Below, piece after piece: positions 37,748 through 50,485 of a stretch of DNA of 64,000 nt (its first letter is position 1; every line of letters begins with the position of its first letter). Below the pieces are notes generated by a model. The model saw nothing but the letters and a program-made list of their open reading frames with translations, was not told the DNA's origin and did no database searches. The position numbers were made by a program, and so were the translations under genes. Source of the DNA: Drosophila persimilis (lineage: Eukaryota; Arthropoda; Insecta; Diptera; Drosophilidae); contig NW_020825345.1 in assembly GCF_003286085.1 (NCBI RefSeq), forward strand, positions 496,001 to 560,000, in the 5' to 3' direction.

Positions 37748-38883
37748 ATGATTGGAGGAAAAAACTCGGTGTGCGTAAACTGTGGACACAGAGTGCGAGA
37801 ACTATATAAAAAATATAGCAACACTCTAAAAACTACGAATTGCGTAAGAAAAAAAAATCTGATCGAGCATGCATTTGTTTTGTTTGGGGTTTGGTTTTTA
37901 ACCCTTACTCGTAGATTAGAATGGTACATTGTACATATCAACAACCAAGAAAGCTTAAACGGCATATACTTTGTTTTGATCAACTGTCGTGAGCCGCAGT
38001 TTTATTATCTCCGAGATCTAGAGTGTACATTTATACCAAATGTCTAAAAATCAGACTAGTGTCTTTTGAAATTGGGGAAGCTTTCGTCTTTTTGCAAATT
38101 ACATATAATTTTTATGATCACTTCCACAGGAGAAATGCCATCAGGTCACAGACAAATATATCGAGTTTGAGGAATTTATCATCCTAATAGATGCGCTTCT
38201 TTTGGATTCGTCTGCATTCCGCCATATAATATATAATGGCGACTTTAAGGTGAGGTTCTACGGAGCTACAAGAATCTGATCTTTTATTTAACATTTCCCA
38301 ATCTTTGCGGTCCTAGTTATATTGGAAGGTTTCACTGGTGGTGTTGCTCTTGGAGTCGTTTGCACTATGCCGGCAGAAGCTTAGCGATCCCGCCAATGAT
38401 GCCTTAAACGTCCACGAAAAAGGTTTCTACACATACACACTGCATCACATAGGTGGTAAGAAATGGGAAATGGTTTAAATATTCAAGACTACATAGTTTA
38501 ATCAAAATATATATTTTACAGACTACTTGCTTATAACCTTCTTTCTACTGCTAATTACGGCAGCACTTGGCATTGATCAGATAAAGAAAGTGGGTGTTCG
38601 AAATTTCACCTTAACTATTATCAAGGTTGTTGTCATTTCCAACTTATCCAAGTTTTTCCTGCTCCCCATATTGGTTTGGCGCAATAACACGACAGTGTTT
38701 GGACGTAGCATACACTATGCACTGGTCATGAGCCATCATATCTGTTCGCTGGTCCTTGCGTACGAGGCAGTCGGATATATCAAGAGTCGGCTTCGATGGC
38801 TGGCCATTACATTAGTAGTCCTTGCATTTGTCCTAAAGGAATACATCAGACATTATGCCGCATTCCAACTGGAGTTACATTAA
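37748..38883 (+). CDS. Arv1: ARV1 family sterol/lipid homeostasis protein (ER membrane)
   Basis: Exons are 37748-37843, 38130-38249, 38317-38455 and 38522-38883, total 238 residues. The N-terminal ARV1 homology domain has the zinc-ribbon-like pair CVNCG...C-EKC (CVNCGHRVRELYKKYS, TTNC|EKCHQVTDKYIEFEE). The downstream part has several membrane segments: LYWKVSLVVLLLESFAL, YLLITFFLLLITAALG, TIIKVVVISNLSKFFLLPIL and WLAITLVVLAFVL. Family members move or sense sterols and sphingolipids in the ER and are needed for normal lipid distribution. All junctions are GT-AG and in frame. A poly(A) signal lies at 39032. The gene is divergent from Mkrn1. The promoter probably includes repeat copy D. Confidence 0.93.
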
Positions 38884-39994
38884 CGTAAGAATTAGCTATA
38901 TATTACGCTCTGTTATTTATTTGTAGTACAAATTTTAACCAAAAACACTGTATAACCTTCCCGAGGGGTTTTAACCTTTGTGCCTCAAGTATTTTGTATC
39001 AAGTTTTGGGGCGCATACATCCATGTACGATAATAAATAGCTAAGTAGGTTATTCATTTATGATTATTCATAAGTTAGTGTTTTCCAACCTTAATAGTCC
39101 ATGTGTCGGAAGTTCCTCGACTCGAGTTGGAATACTGTCCATACAGTACATCATAGTATATGTTTCTCTGCATGGAATCATAATGGGAGATAACATTTAG
39201 TAATCTTAGACACAAAGCTTCCTCTTCTGGGGAACTGAACATCAAATTGCTGTCTCTAGAGCACGTCCATGCTCCCACATGATGCTAGGCTAACCCATAC
39301 TAAAATATTACCTTGTGGCCAGTCTTTTACGAAAAGACCTGAAACTGTAGGCGAAAATCGAATAGAATTAGACGAAAACGTCTTTTTGGGGTATGTTACC
39401 CTCTGAATTGACATACGACACAGTTGTCAGTTGGACGAAAAGAAAGCAAGGAGTATATCATTATATTATAATTGCTGCAAGTAAAATTCCACTGTTAAAA
39501 ACATATATAGAACTATTTTTATTGTTTTGGGGGAGGGTATGTAAGTTATTTCAAATACGTCAAATCGTTTTACATACTAAATGTTGGAGAAACTGCGTTA
39601 AAATATTATATCAATCAAGTGACGAATGAAGATAAAACAGAGTGGAGGTTGACCACTTTCATGAGTTAAATTAAGAAGCTAAAGTACAATTGATAATAAA
39701 AGTCAGAAAAAGAATAATTTGCATTTGTTAATATCGGTATAAAAGACGCATCCGAGAACGAATTGTTGATTGGTTTTGTTGTTTGTTTATATGTTCGTAT
39801 GAATGTACTTAAGTAAGTCATTAATGCTAATCGTAAGTCATGCTGCTCATACATTTTGTTGTAATGGCAGTTTGTAGCAACGACGACACTGACGCGCAAT
39901 TGGGGGCAGGACAAACTTTGCATTTATATCGAAATTAGAGCGTAATATTACTAGGTCAGCATCCAATATCTAATCATCTCTAACCATATATCTC
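38884..39994. other. Convergent 3' flanks of Arv1 and CG7611
   Basis: Arv1 3' UTR to about 39055. On the minus strand 39075-39278 is an unexplained protein-like open frame, listed separately. The rest is AT-rich and empty. Confidence 0.55.
39075..39284 (-). CDS. Orphan protein-like open frame, possible terminal exon
   Basis: After an acceptor-like TTAGCCTAG (about 39293-39285) the minus strand reads about 69 codons to a TAA, HHVGAWTCSRDSNLMFSS... through SPEEEALCLRLLNVI and SHYDSMQRNIYYDVLYGQYS to DTWTIKVGKH. Composition is like a real globular protein and unlike the AT-rich surroundings. No ATG starts it in a good place, and no partner exon was found on that side before CG7611. It may be a lineage-specific small gene, a terminal exon of a missed transcript, or a decayed exon. 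I do not recognise the family. Confidence 0.3.
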   Translation of the reverse strand, partial: HHVGAWTCSRDSNLMFSSPEEEALCLRLLNVISHYDSMQRNIYYDVLYGQYSNSSRGTSDTWTIKVGKH

Positions 39995-42579
39995 CTAAGT
40001 CATATTCCACGATGACGAGGACGAGCTTGAGGAGCAATCGTCGCTCTCTGTCGTGGCGTTGCTTCCATTCGGCTTTGGTCCCCAAATGCGAACGGTGGCA
40101 TCGTCACTGGCACTAGCCAGCAATGACGGATAAACGGGGTTCCACGACACACAGTTCACCGTCTTCGTGTGGCCAGCCAGCTTGGCCAGGGGTTCTTCGC
40201 GCTTAATGTGCCAAATATATACGACCTTATCCTCACTACCGCTGGCCACGAAGCTCTCATTGATACCGCCGAAACACGAATGGATGGCAAAATTACTCTG
40301 GCGTATACCCTGGAATCGTCGCACGAGACATTTGTCCTCAATGTCCCAAAGATGAAGGCCTTGATTGGAGACATTCAACAACGCCAAGCGATCGGCAGAG
40401 TTGATGCTAAAAGTCATAATCGGATGCGGCTCTCTCAGTATATCAAAGTCTGAGCGTGGGCTATCAAAGTTGTAGCTACAATGAAAAATCATTGATGTTA
40501 ATTCGTTTATGTAAAATGCTGTTGGGACTCACCCTCTGATGCGATAATGATTATCGGCCGCCAATATTGTTTTATTGTCAGCTCGAAAGGCAATGCTGTT
40601 GACCCGAACTCCCTCCCAGGAGTCGACAATGGTGCCATTTAGATCGCATAGGTAGAGCTGACCCTTTTGGCCGCCACAAACGAAGCGGGTGCCATCGCGA
40701 CTGAAGGCACCGCAGGCGAGGCTGTCCTCCAGTGATTGGGAGAACTTGACAAACAGCTTACCGTCCTCCACGTTCCAGATGTAAAGCTCATGGGAGTCCT
40801 CGGTGCCACCCACCAGAATGAGCTTGGAGTCGGGACTCCAGCTGACAAAGCTGACGCTCAGCTGCGCCTGCCCGTCCAGGACGCGACGATGCTTGAGCGT
40901 GAGTTTGTACGGGTCTACGTCCCAAATAATCACAGTGGAGTCCTTGCTGCCAGTAGCTAATTTAAGGCCATCGGGAGAGAATTTACAGAACCAAACTTCG
41001 TCGCAATGGTCAGTCAGAATTTGTATTGTCTGCATGGGGAATCCATCTGTGGTGCAACAGTGGTCGGTGAGCAACGAAACCGTTTGCAAATTAGTCTCCC
41101 ACGCCATGTCGTGACAGGGGCAGTGTTGGCTTTGTAATTCTATTGCCTGCTGAAGTAGGGTGCGCAGACGGCGCGGCGACATCATCACCGAAGGCGGCAT
41201 GAACGTTTGCAGGCGCTCCATGACAAGCGCCCGAGACAAGATACCCTTGCCCTCCCACTTGGCTCGCTGATAGAGGTCCTGATTGGTGGAGCACATCATA
41301 TACGAAGACAGCTGATGCACACGCGATATGTTGTGCTGCAATGGGGTCAACTCGCTGCGCAGCACGTGCAGTGCGTCCAGCGGATTGGCATCATCCAAAT
41401 GCTCTAAATACTTTTGCTCTAGTAATATGAATTTCATTTCAGTTATTGTTGATAGTTTCCCATTATCAATCAGTGGCTCCAAGTCCTGCAAAAGAGTATA
41501 CAAAAGAAATAAATGAACAAAGCACTTTGAAGCCCACGTTTCAGATCGTTCGTTACCTTGAGGTCTAGATCTGCTTTGACCCAATCCCCCATTAACACAT
41601 GCTCCCTGAACTTGGTCGCCGATGGGTGCTCCAAGTAGCAGCCAGACTCTACCATCAGTGTCTTGACGGACTTATCGAGACCTACGTCGTGCAGATACTG
41701 GCCAATGAGGCGTATGATCTCCTGATTTGACTTGTCCAACTGAACAGCCCGGTAGCTGGTGTTGTTGTCCCGATTGTTCTCCCCATCTACGATGCAGCTG
41801 CCATTGTTATTGACAGCAAATCCGTTTTGTTTGGCATCGTGACCGTTTCTGGTGCTGCTGCCGGATGGATGCTCGTCAGCGGGTGCGGGATTATCATCGC
41901 CACCTCCACCACCGCCAGTCGTATCACGGCTAACATTCTCTGCACTGCCGCCGCCGGAATTTAGCGTCGAAACATCTGCTGTAGCCCTTGTACTGGAGCC
42001 GGTCGCTGTAGAAGATGTGTTCTGCATAATCGATCCAGAATTGTTGCACTCGTTGCTGTGCGATTTGCTTGTGTTGCTGCCGCTGCTGCTGCTGGTGCTG
42101 GTACTGGCTTTTGTTTTCTTGCTGCTACCGCTGCTGCTGGTGTTACCGACTGGGGGCGTTAGGGATGAAGATTGTTGCACTCTGCTAGCCGATGCTGATG
42201 TCTCCGAGCTGTTATCACTGATCTGTGGTGAGTCGTTGTTGCCCGTGATTGATGTGCTTGAACCTGCCAAATTCGAGTTTAATTGTGTTTGTGGTTGTTG
42301 TTGCTGTTGTAACAGAAGGGCCGCTCTCGATGTGGATGCCGCATCTATTGGCGGCACTGTAGCTGTAGTGGTGGTGTCCAAAACGACAGAAACTGATGTT
42401 GAAGCTGATGAGGCTCCTGAACGACGACCCTTTTTGCGCGGCGGCTGGTCCTCGGATGAGGCACCAGTTGCAGCAACCTTTTTGGTGTTTCTATCAATTT
42501 TGAGTACTTTTAGGAACCGCACAGCAACAAGAGAAACTTGTCGCCTTCTGGCGGATCTCAGATTTTCCAGCCGTAACAC
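39995..42579 (-). CDS. CG7611: WDR26-type protein (LisH-CTLH-WD40), CTLH/GID E3 ligase component
   Basis: Exons are 41557-42579, 40533-41485 and 39995-40475 (minus), total 818 residues. The N-terminal 250 residues are Ser/Thr/Asn-rich and low complexity. Then come LisH ([19 protein letters not shown]) and CTLH ([45 protein letters not shown]). A WD40 propeller follows from about residue 480: [72 protein letters not shown] and [12 protein letters not shown]26 orthologues are part of the CTLH/GID ubiquitin ligase, known in flies from degradation of maternal RNA-binding proteins. The start codon is the least certain part: ATG 42579 opens the frame, but a shorter form or an upstream exon is possible. 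Confidence 0.92.
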
Positions 42580-44006
42580 GTCTGTCTGTCACTCTCTTTC
42601 CCCGATTCGAGGGCGCTGACTGATATGCCCTGCCTGAAGGCCTTTGTTTATTTAATTTCGTGCAGTAGTAGTATATCTGCCTCGATTACGGTTCTGTTTC
42701 TGGCAATTGATTGCACTCGCTGATAACAGTTTCAAGTTGTTCAACTGCAATCGACATACTGCGAAGGGAAAGCGCAAAAAGAAATCAAAAATCAACAATG
42801 AGAGAGACAATTCATGAATTAGAGGCATCACTGGAATGTACACGAATCTATATTTTCTGTAGTGGGATTCGACTTGGGATTAACTTTGTTTGAGTTACGT
42901 AAAATTTTGATACGTTTTCTTAGATTATCTGTTGTTCTTCGCACAAAGAATTCACTTCCTTCATATTGTAGCTAAATGTAAACGTACCCCGCCGATCCGA
43001 TTCTACCCAGATAGGAACGAAGACTAGATATGGCCAGTCTTTGTTTATACTCGCGTATAGCTTTTAATCAGACAAAAGTATTGGTTATATGATGAACATC
43101 CTGTATAGTATGAAAATAATTTTTAATTGCGAGATGTCATGACTTTATATAAAAGTTTGATGGCTCATATGCGCTTTACATTTACATATACCGCATTTAG
43201 AACTTTCCAAAACTCCAACGAATTTACCATTGTCAGATTTTCATCTATGTACATATGTATGTACGTAGAGATGTACATAACACTGTATATTATTTTTTTA
43301 CACACAGCTGTATTCATTCATGTATGTATGTACTTGCATATGTAGGTTCCTAGAGTTATAGATGCATGTACATATTTATAGGGCCAGATGCCAGATTAAG
43401 ACTCGTGGAATTGAATCTTACAGAGTACTTACACTCTTCTATTTCACTACATTAAACTATGCGTAGAGATGTACAGACATACATATGTACATATATACAT
43501 CCATACGTACGTATTCATGTGAATATGCACGCATTTACATCCCCAGAAATGCACTTGCGTGTGTATATGTTTATACGACCATATGTATGCATGGGCTTAT
43601 ATTAATCAACTCTGCTTTGTTTTCCTTTACATCTGTGTGTATTTATGTACATTCAAGTGTTAGTGTTCATAGTCAAAATGAACCTATTATCAAAAAAAAA
43701 ACAAAAAAACCCCCACGAGCATGTTGGTGTCTGCTTTGTTATGGGTTTTCCAACACATTTTCACTTGCATTTCTCTTTTGGACAAAGTGCATCGTAATAT
43801 ATAGGCATACACATACATACATACACACATTGTTTATGGTCCTTTGCGACGATATTAAATAGGTTACACTCTATTAAACTATTTGGCATGATAGCCCAAA
43901 ACTATTTATGAACGTATGAGCTCTCAATTAAAAAACTAAGACGAATTGACACAATATACATACAAATTTGATGATGAAACGCACTTAGCTGCTTATATAT
44001 TTCGAC

Positions 44007-44400
44007 CAGTGTGACCGCGGACTTAACGATAAAATGTACGGTCCGACCCTCAGAAATACAACAAAATAAATCGTATCATTTTCAAAATATACCGTAAATA
44101 TACTGACGAATTCAAGTTCTATTATATATATTACTCGATTTTGATATTCAGCGGAATATTACTAGCTAGATAGATTTCTCAGCCCTGCCCACATAATTTT
44201 ATCCGATTAATGAATCAATTTTCTACTTGATTGGCTTATTTTAAACACTTGCTTTAATTGGATTTATACATAAGGTTGTAAATGAAATTTAATAGATTGA
44301 TGATATTTACAAAATATACCATTATATGCCGATATATCATCGGTTCCATTTTAACCTCAGAAAATACCGAAAATGTCTTAAATACATTTAATACTAGATG
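44007..44400 (-). repeat. Promoter-linked modular repeat, copy E
   Basis: Starts CAGTGTGACCGCGGACTT (perfect Motif 1 on minus), with a degenerate DRE (TTAACGAT), then CGGTCCGACCCTCAGAAATA, AAAATATACCGTAAATATAC, and the core CGGAATATTACTAGCTAGAT and TCAATTTTCTACTTGATTGG to 44275. A diverged tail with ATATACC words runs to about 44400. It points towards CG7611, 1.4 kb away on the minus strand. Confidence 0.75.
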
Positions 44401-45142
44401 AGCCGAAGAGAGTAGACATTAGCGTTATCCCTGTAAATGTGCTTGATTTGCTTTTTCTGAAAAATTTAATTCTGCAACAGAATGCTCTGTTATTTTTATT
44501 AATTTCTTAAGCGATCGATGACATGACTTATATGTAATTTCATTTATTAGGCTTGAGTCATATAATTGCATTTATGAACAACTAAGTTGAGATACTTTCT
44601 TTTGTGGCCATAAGGTCGCTTAAGCTGATATTAAGGACACACTAACGATCATTTTCGATTGAGTTAAGATATTCCAAATTTTAAGGTAAGCGAGATTTTA
44701 GACTATTGAGCATCTCAGAAGAACGAGTGGAAAATACATAAATATTTGGATATGCTGCAGCTGACTCTAGATTACGAAGATTTAATAAAGCGATAGATAA
44801 AAGGAGCATTTGGCGGTTTTTTAACGCACTAACTTTACTTAATGGTGCAAATGTTGGAGTTATGGGTAATTGTCACCAAAGGTGGGTCTTTCCGCCATAA
44901 AGGTAATAGTGGTAAAGGGCTATCTTTAACGATGCTGAAACTATTTGACCCCCAATCCATTCGATGCAGACTTATATATTTACGCAAATTATATATCAGA
45001 GTTAAATCAAAAATAGACCTGAAATAAAAATAAATTTTTGTAGTTTTTTGGCCGTTAAAAATTTGTTTTCTTAAAACATGCAGTTTATTTCGTCTTTATT
45101 GTTGCTATCTGCAGATGTTCCGAAAATCAATTAAGTGGATTT

Positions 45143-45195
45143 TACCCCGTACTCAATGAGTATGGGGGGGGTATAGTATATTATATTCGTTTGAT
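45143..45195 (+). mobile_element. DINE-1/INE-1 end fragment with hairpin
   Basis: TACCCCGTACTCAATGAGTA followed by a run of G and TATAGTATATTATATTCG resembles the hairpin end of DINE-1 elements (ACCCGTTACTCGTAGAGTAA then GGGTATACTAGATTCG). Only about 50 bases are present. Confidence 0.45.
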
Positions 45196-46126
45196 TATCA
45201 TTTTGAGACATTGCTCAATAATATTGTAGAAATTTGTTTCAACCTGTATACACACATGTAATTTGGATTGAATAGTTTCAGTCTGACGCACATCTTGCAT
45301 GTTGTATCATGTATAATACGGCTATATGTATGTACATACGGCTTGCTTTTAAACAGTTTTTGTATATTAAAATATAAACTTTTCAAATACCTGGGAAATA
45401 GGTAAATAGTAGTACATACTCGTATTGTATTTACTTGACAAATTCATTTATAATTTACATTCGACTTAAATACTTAGCAATAGAGGCTAAACTTATAAAT
45501 ATAACTATCTCTAGCCTATTTATTAATATATAACAATTTATAAAAATTAAAATGCTAATCTTTAACTTCTTCACTATATACGCTTACTTCGTAGCAAATA
45601 CAAACTGCGTTCACAGCACGTTTGAATTAGCGATGCGATCCATAATATACGTACTGTGCTGTGCTACTAGATTTTACATATTTCTTTTGTGAATTATTTG
45701 AATTACATATTGCATTCCCGTTCATTCAGGATCTCTTTTTGATTACCAATTTCAGCTTCAAATCAGATACAAATAAGAACCTAAAACGAAAATTTAAAAA
45801 AAAATTTTCAAAACTTCTTTCTGAAAAAAAATGGAACTCTGCAATTGTATATATTACACGTTTCGTTTATACAGTACAGCTATTGATTTAAAATGCTCCA
45901 AAAATTAAATAATTGTTAGCCATGTTTTTATTGAAGCTGTCTAAAATTACACAGTGCCTAGGGAAAGTCAATGTCAACCTATTTTGGCCCTGTCTCTATC
46001 CATCCCTTTTGTTTCTAAATCAGCTGAAGCTGCTGGATACTACTAATGCCACCAGGCGGCACACTCGGGATCGCTCTGACCACAGCTGTTCTTCAAATTG
46101 AATTGAATTGAAGCATACATTAAATG

Positions 46127-49100
46127 CTAAGCATCTCCCACCATTGCTGCTCCGTGTGGGTGGTATTTGGTCGAGGATATTACCGATGGTGGCAGCGACT
46201 CTTGTTGTTCCCGCAGCTGACGGCGTCGCTTCTTGCTCCAAAGTTCATGGCAGTCCTGCCATGTAGGCAATTGTGGTGTTGGCATTCTGTAAATCATAAC
46301 AGAAGAATGAGAATGATACTCATATAAACATAAGATTCAGGCATACTCACTCATCTGGATTGATTTTTTTTAGCCACGGGGACTTGAGCGCATCTTCTGC
46401 AGTTATGCGCTTGTCCGGATCCAGGTCTAACATTTTGTCGAGCAAATCAAGTGATGCTGCTGGCATAAACTCAAAATCTTCACGCAAGCGACGACGATGC
46501 GTTTTCTTTTGCTTAAGAGTATGAAACAGTGGTAGCTTAATTACGTTCGGCCACACAGCGGGAATGGGCGAGCCGCAGATCTTAGATATAGTCTCTAATT
46601 GAGCCATCTCTGCATTGGCCTGAAACAGTGGCCGCTTCAGGAAGAGCTCACCGAGTATGCAGCCGCACGACCACACATCTATGGAAGGACCATACCGTTC
46701 CTCGCCCAACAACAGCTCTGGGGGCCGATACCACAGCGTTATCACTTTGTTCGTGTACGGACGTTCCCGATCATCGGCATTATACAGACGGGCCAATCCA
46801 AAATCTGCCAGTTTCACTTTTCCTCTGCAAAATGACGGTCGTCGTATATTTTTCAAACAAAAAAAGAACACAAAAACTATGATAAATACCTGTTGTTCAT
46901 TAATATATTCGAACACTTGATATCCCGATGCAGAAAGTTCTTTTTATGGCAGTAATTAAGGCCGTCTAATAGCTGCTTCATAATGCTAGCATTATTCTCT
47001 TCATTAAAGTCGACCATGCCAGATTCGAGCAGGCCCATGAGATCGTGGTCCATATACTCAAACACGAGATAGAATGAGCCCTTGTCTTTACGAAACTCGA
47101 CGGCGTCCTGCTTGTCTGTGACAATTTCATGCAAGTTGACAATGTTACGATGGTTGAGTTGCCTAAGTATTTTGATTTCACGCACAGCCGTAATGGGAAA
47201 GCCTTCCTTTTCGTGTTCTAGCCGCACTTTTTTCAGTGCTACCATATCGTTCGTATGATGATCCCGAGCCTTATACACCTTTAAATGAGTATACAATAGA
47301 AATCAAGTTAAAAATGTATAGAATATGGAATCGTGCCACAGCTTACCTGTCCGTATGTGCCTTCACCGATTTGTGCAATCATTTCGAATACGTCCACACA
47401 TCGCTCGCCCCAGTCACGCACATTATTACGTGAATCCCGACGATTCAGTATCACTGGACGACGACGCGAGGCCCCCTGTCCACTGCTGTGGCCGTGCATA
47501 TTGCCACTGCCGCCGGTTGCATCAAAATCTTCGGGACTGTCGATGACATCATCGTCGCCGCTGAGCTCCTCGCTGCCTGGTATTACCGGAGGCATCGGTA
47601 AGTTCAAGAGACTTTTATTGGCGCTGGAATTGGAAACTGTTTTCTCATCGTACTCCTTTTTGAGTGTCAAATGCGGGGGCGATGGACTGGGTGCATTCAC
47701 AAGGTCCAACGCATTCATGCCGGGTGGCATGGGCAACGATGTCAGACTCTTCGGTTTGTGGTTATTCCTATTTGCTGAGATTGCTGCCGACAGTGTGCTT
47801 GTTGTTATTAATGAAGTTGAGGAGCTATCTGGGACATCGGAGCTGGGGCCAGGATTATGCACAAGCAGATCGTGCTCTTTGTTTGGCATGGGAATGTTGT
47901 TGATATCCAAATCCGGTTTGCTGCCACCGCCGCAGCTGCTGGGAATTTCCAGTCCATTTGAAGTCATGCCGCCGCCTATGGTGGGTGTTGGCGTTGCACC
48001 TACACCTACGATGGCCACAGCAGATCTACAATCGGTCACATTCGGCGTATTGCCATCTATCGAGGAACTGTTATCGTTTATTGTCAAGGCGCCGTTGCTG
48101 TTGCTGTTACTATTTTCTTCTTGACGCTCGATAATCTCCTTCAAGGCCTTTTGTCTTTTATGACGATCCTTTACCAACTCGGCAAACAGACTCGTTTCAC
48201 TAATCTTTTTAATGTATTCCTCGCGCTTGTGCTTCAGATCTCGCGAGGCTGGCGATCGACTGAGTGAAGCTGAACTACCGCTGCTGGCCGAGCTGGGCGA
48301 GCGTTTGCGACTGCTGGTCCTTCTAAGACGCGACTTCGGCGAGCGACGATGATGATGGTAATGGGAGCTTGAAGCACCAGCTGATGATGGCGGCGATGTC
48401 TCAAAGTAGCGCGAGCTTGCCCTCGGGGATCGCGAATACCGATCGGTGGAGGTGCCAGTACCAGAGGCGCGTTTCGAGGACCGTGTCGGCACGGACGTGG
48501 GTGAGTTTGGTGTCGTGTACTTGTGTTTGTGACTATTACCATGCCTAAACATATTTGAAATGCTTCCACTGGAGGTCATGCCGCCAACAGGCGATTGCCG
48601 ACCGCGTGAATGCTGTACACTAGGACTCCTTAAAGATTGAAAATAATGATATGATTACTGTTCAACAAATATAAGCAAAGTCCAATCCATACCTGGATCC
48701 ACGCCTTGAATATCGCTCTCTGCTATAACGATCATATTTAGTAGAATGGTGCCTGCTATGCTCGAAGCCTGACATACTCATATCCCTGCCATCGCTGAAC
48801 TTTCGTCGCTTGTGGGGCGGTGTACTCGGCTGATGATTATAGCGGTCTATCTCTGAAAATATTTACAACAATTAGCTCTCTTATCGCTCATCGGCCATCT
48901 TATCGCTTCAGTGCACCTGAACACTGAATAGAACAGCTACACCTACCCGGAGACAAACGTTTAACTTTTCTCGCATCGAGACTGCCGCTTGGTCCCGTGC
49001 CCGAAGAATATCGTGGCTGATATCCATGATCGTGGCCAGACCTATGGTGCGCATTTAGATCGTCTTTGAGTGGACTCTGTACATATCGGGAGCTGCGTGA

Positions 49101-50064
49101 ATCACGTCCATGAATTCCCGCTCCACCACTGCTACCGCCCGAGGTGGTGTAGAGTACTTGTGGCGGAGTTCGAGGAGAGGTGCCATAGCGTGGTCCATTG
49201 CCGCCAATGCGTGGGGGAGAACGCAGGCGATTGCTCGTCTTATTGGTAACAGTCACCTGGAGATTGGTTCCCAGCGAAGTGTTGGGGGCATCACCAATGG
49301 ACTCGCCATAATAGGCGTTATTACTGTTTGGACGCCGTGTGGGAGGCGGAGTGCCCGGGGATATGGGGCTGCTTTCCTTATGCGTGTGAGGTGTGTAGGA
49401 AGTTCCGGTGCTGACTGTTCGCTCGTTGATCTTATTCGGAACATTTGGCGGCGTGTATCGTCGATCCAGTAGGGCGTTTATGTCATCCGACATTGACTCA
49501 ATGCTAGAATACGATTTGGTCCTCTTTTTCTTACGCTTCTTCGACTTCTTCTTTGATTTATGTTTATGCTTGTCCTTCTTCAGCTTCTTTCGTTTCTGTC
49601 GCTTCATTTCCGCCTCCAGTTCATCTGTGTCAATGGAATCGCTAGACATGTAGATCTGTCTACTCCAAAGTTCGTCCTTTGATGTTTTAGAAGCTTGCGC
49701 CTCCTCTCGATTATTCAAGGTGTCGCCTCCACCAGTTGGTCTCGATCCAGACACCTCAAGATCGTCAGTTTCTTCAGTCCGCCTTTTTCTAACAGAAAAA
49801 AAGTTTCACTTAAAAAGATATGTATGGTATGCACATATATTACCTATAATTATCATAGCCTTCCTTTTCAGGCTTTGTAGCTCGACTACTCTTTGCGAAC
49901 TGATTATCCGACGGTGGCTTTGGTTTCTTTGCATTTGTGGTGTCACATCTGCTTGTCAGCACTGCGTCTGAGTCAATTTCTCCTGCTTCGGGATCGGAAA
50001 AGTCCTCTGAGCTGACATCCGAGTACTCCACCAGTGCTGTCGCAGCTGCAGACGATGCATGCAT
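46127..50064 (-). CDS. Cdk12: Cyclin-dependent kinase 12 (RNA polymerase II CTD kinase)
   Basis: Exons are 49844-50064, 48947-49788, 48693-48852, 47347-48628, 46890-47278, 46351-46824 and 46127-46286 (minus), total 1175 residues, close to the fly protein. With cyclin K it phosphorylates Ser2 of the Pol II CTD during elongation. The N-terminal 800 residues are disordered and RS-like: Lys/Arg runs ([20 protein letters not shown]) and many Ser-Pro and Arg-Ser pairs. The kinase spans about residues 822-1113: [28 protein letters not shown], the cyclin-binding helix [29 protein letters not shown], the T-loop [20 protein letters not shown] and a C-terminal extension KKINPDE. A tail [15 protein letters not shown] follows, as in vertebrate CDK12. 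Start ATG 50064 is chosen for length; 67 further codons lie open upstream in the same frame beyond a single TAG. Confidence 0.95.
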
Positions 50065-50079
50065 TTTTGCGTCCTTCGC

Positions 50080-50283
50080 CTAAGAACTCAAAAGGGCCGT
50101 AGGCACACCACCACGGGTGTCTTCCCGCTGCTTATTTATATTGTCAATATTCGTTGAAGGTATTTTATCCACTGCAGCTCTTTGGCTGTTTTTTCTTTTT
50201 GTCACACTCGAATTTTTCGTGAAAACACCATCTAAATATCCGCCCTGTCTTTTATTTACAATGCTGCTTTGATTAACCACCAC
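50080..50283 (-). CDS. Upstream open frame in phase with Cdk12, ended by a single TAG
   Basis: An ATG at 50283 opens MVVNQSSIVNKRQGGYLDG... to GGVPTALLSS, then TAG (50082-50080), then five sense codons to the Cdk12 ATG, all in the same frame. The 67 residues are Lys/Arg/Asn-rich and look like Cdk12's own disordered N terminus. It may be an upstream ORF, a readthrough extension or 5' UTR left open by chance. Confidence 0.35.
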   Translation of the reverse strand: MVVNQSSIVNKRQGGYLDGVFTKNSSVTKRKNSQRAAVDKIPSTNIDNINKQREDTRGGVPTALLSS

Positions 50284-50474
50284 ATATCACTTTGACTTTT
50301 GTTTTCACATGATTGTGATATGTGCCATTGCATGAAAATCTATAAAAGTAGGCTAGAAAATACGCAGTGCCACTCTGCATTGATCTTTGCGGACATCTAA
50401 AGCTTCGAGTCCGAGTCCCCTAAATATAAAATCGAAAATAATCACTTGTCATTTTAAGGTTATAAAGAATGGCC

Positions 50475-50485
50475 GAGTGTGACCA
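50475..50485 (-). promoter_or_regulatory. Motif 1 (TGGTCACACTC) upstream of Cdk12
   Basis: On the minus strand TGGTCACACTC matches the M1BP core-promoter element apart from the last base. It lies about 410 bases upstream of the Cdk12 ATG and 190 upstream of the in-phase upstream frame, a plausible start region of the transcript. Confidence 0.5.

Larger units (their letters stand above)
42580..46126. other. Intergenic between CG7611 and Cdk12
   Basis: Holds the CG7611 upstream region, strong ATGTATGTACATAT-type microsatellites at 43240-43370 and 43480-43600, repeat copy E (44007-44400), a short DINE-1-like hairpin end at 45143-45195, and the Cdk12 3' flank (to 46126). No gene is recognised; open frames here are AT-rich and short. 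Confidence 0.6.

Noticed and set aside
41852-42619. Plus-strand 255-residue frame opposite the CG7611 N terminus
   Set aside because: Leu/Val-rich shadow of the Ser/Asn/Gln-rich minus-strand exon, which has family support (LisH follows in the same frame).
43240-43610. ATGTATGTACATATG runs resembling palindromic regulatory sites
   Set aside because: Ordinary Drosophila microsatellites, found in many places in this window.
47333-48124. Plus-strand 263-residue frame opposite Cdk12
   Set aside because: Antisense shadow of the disordered Cdk12 exon, with no splice or family evidence.
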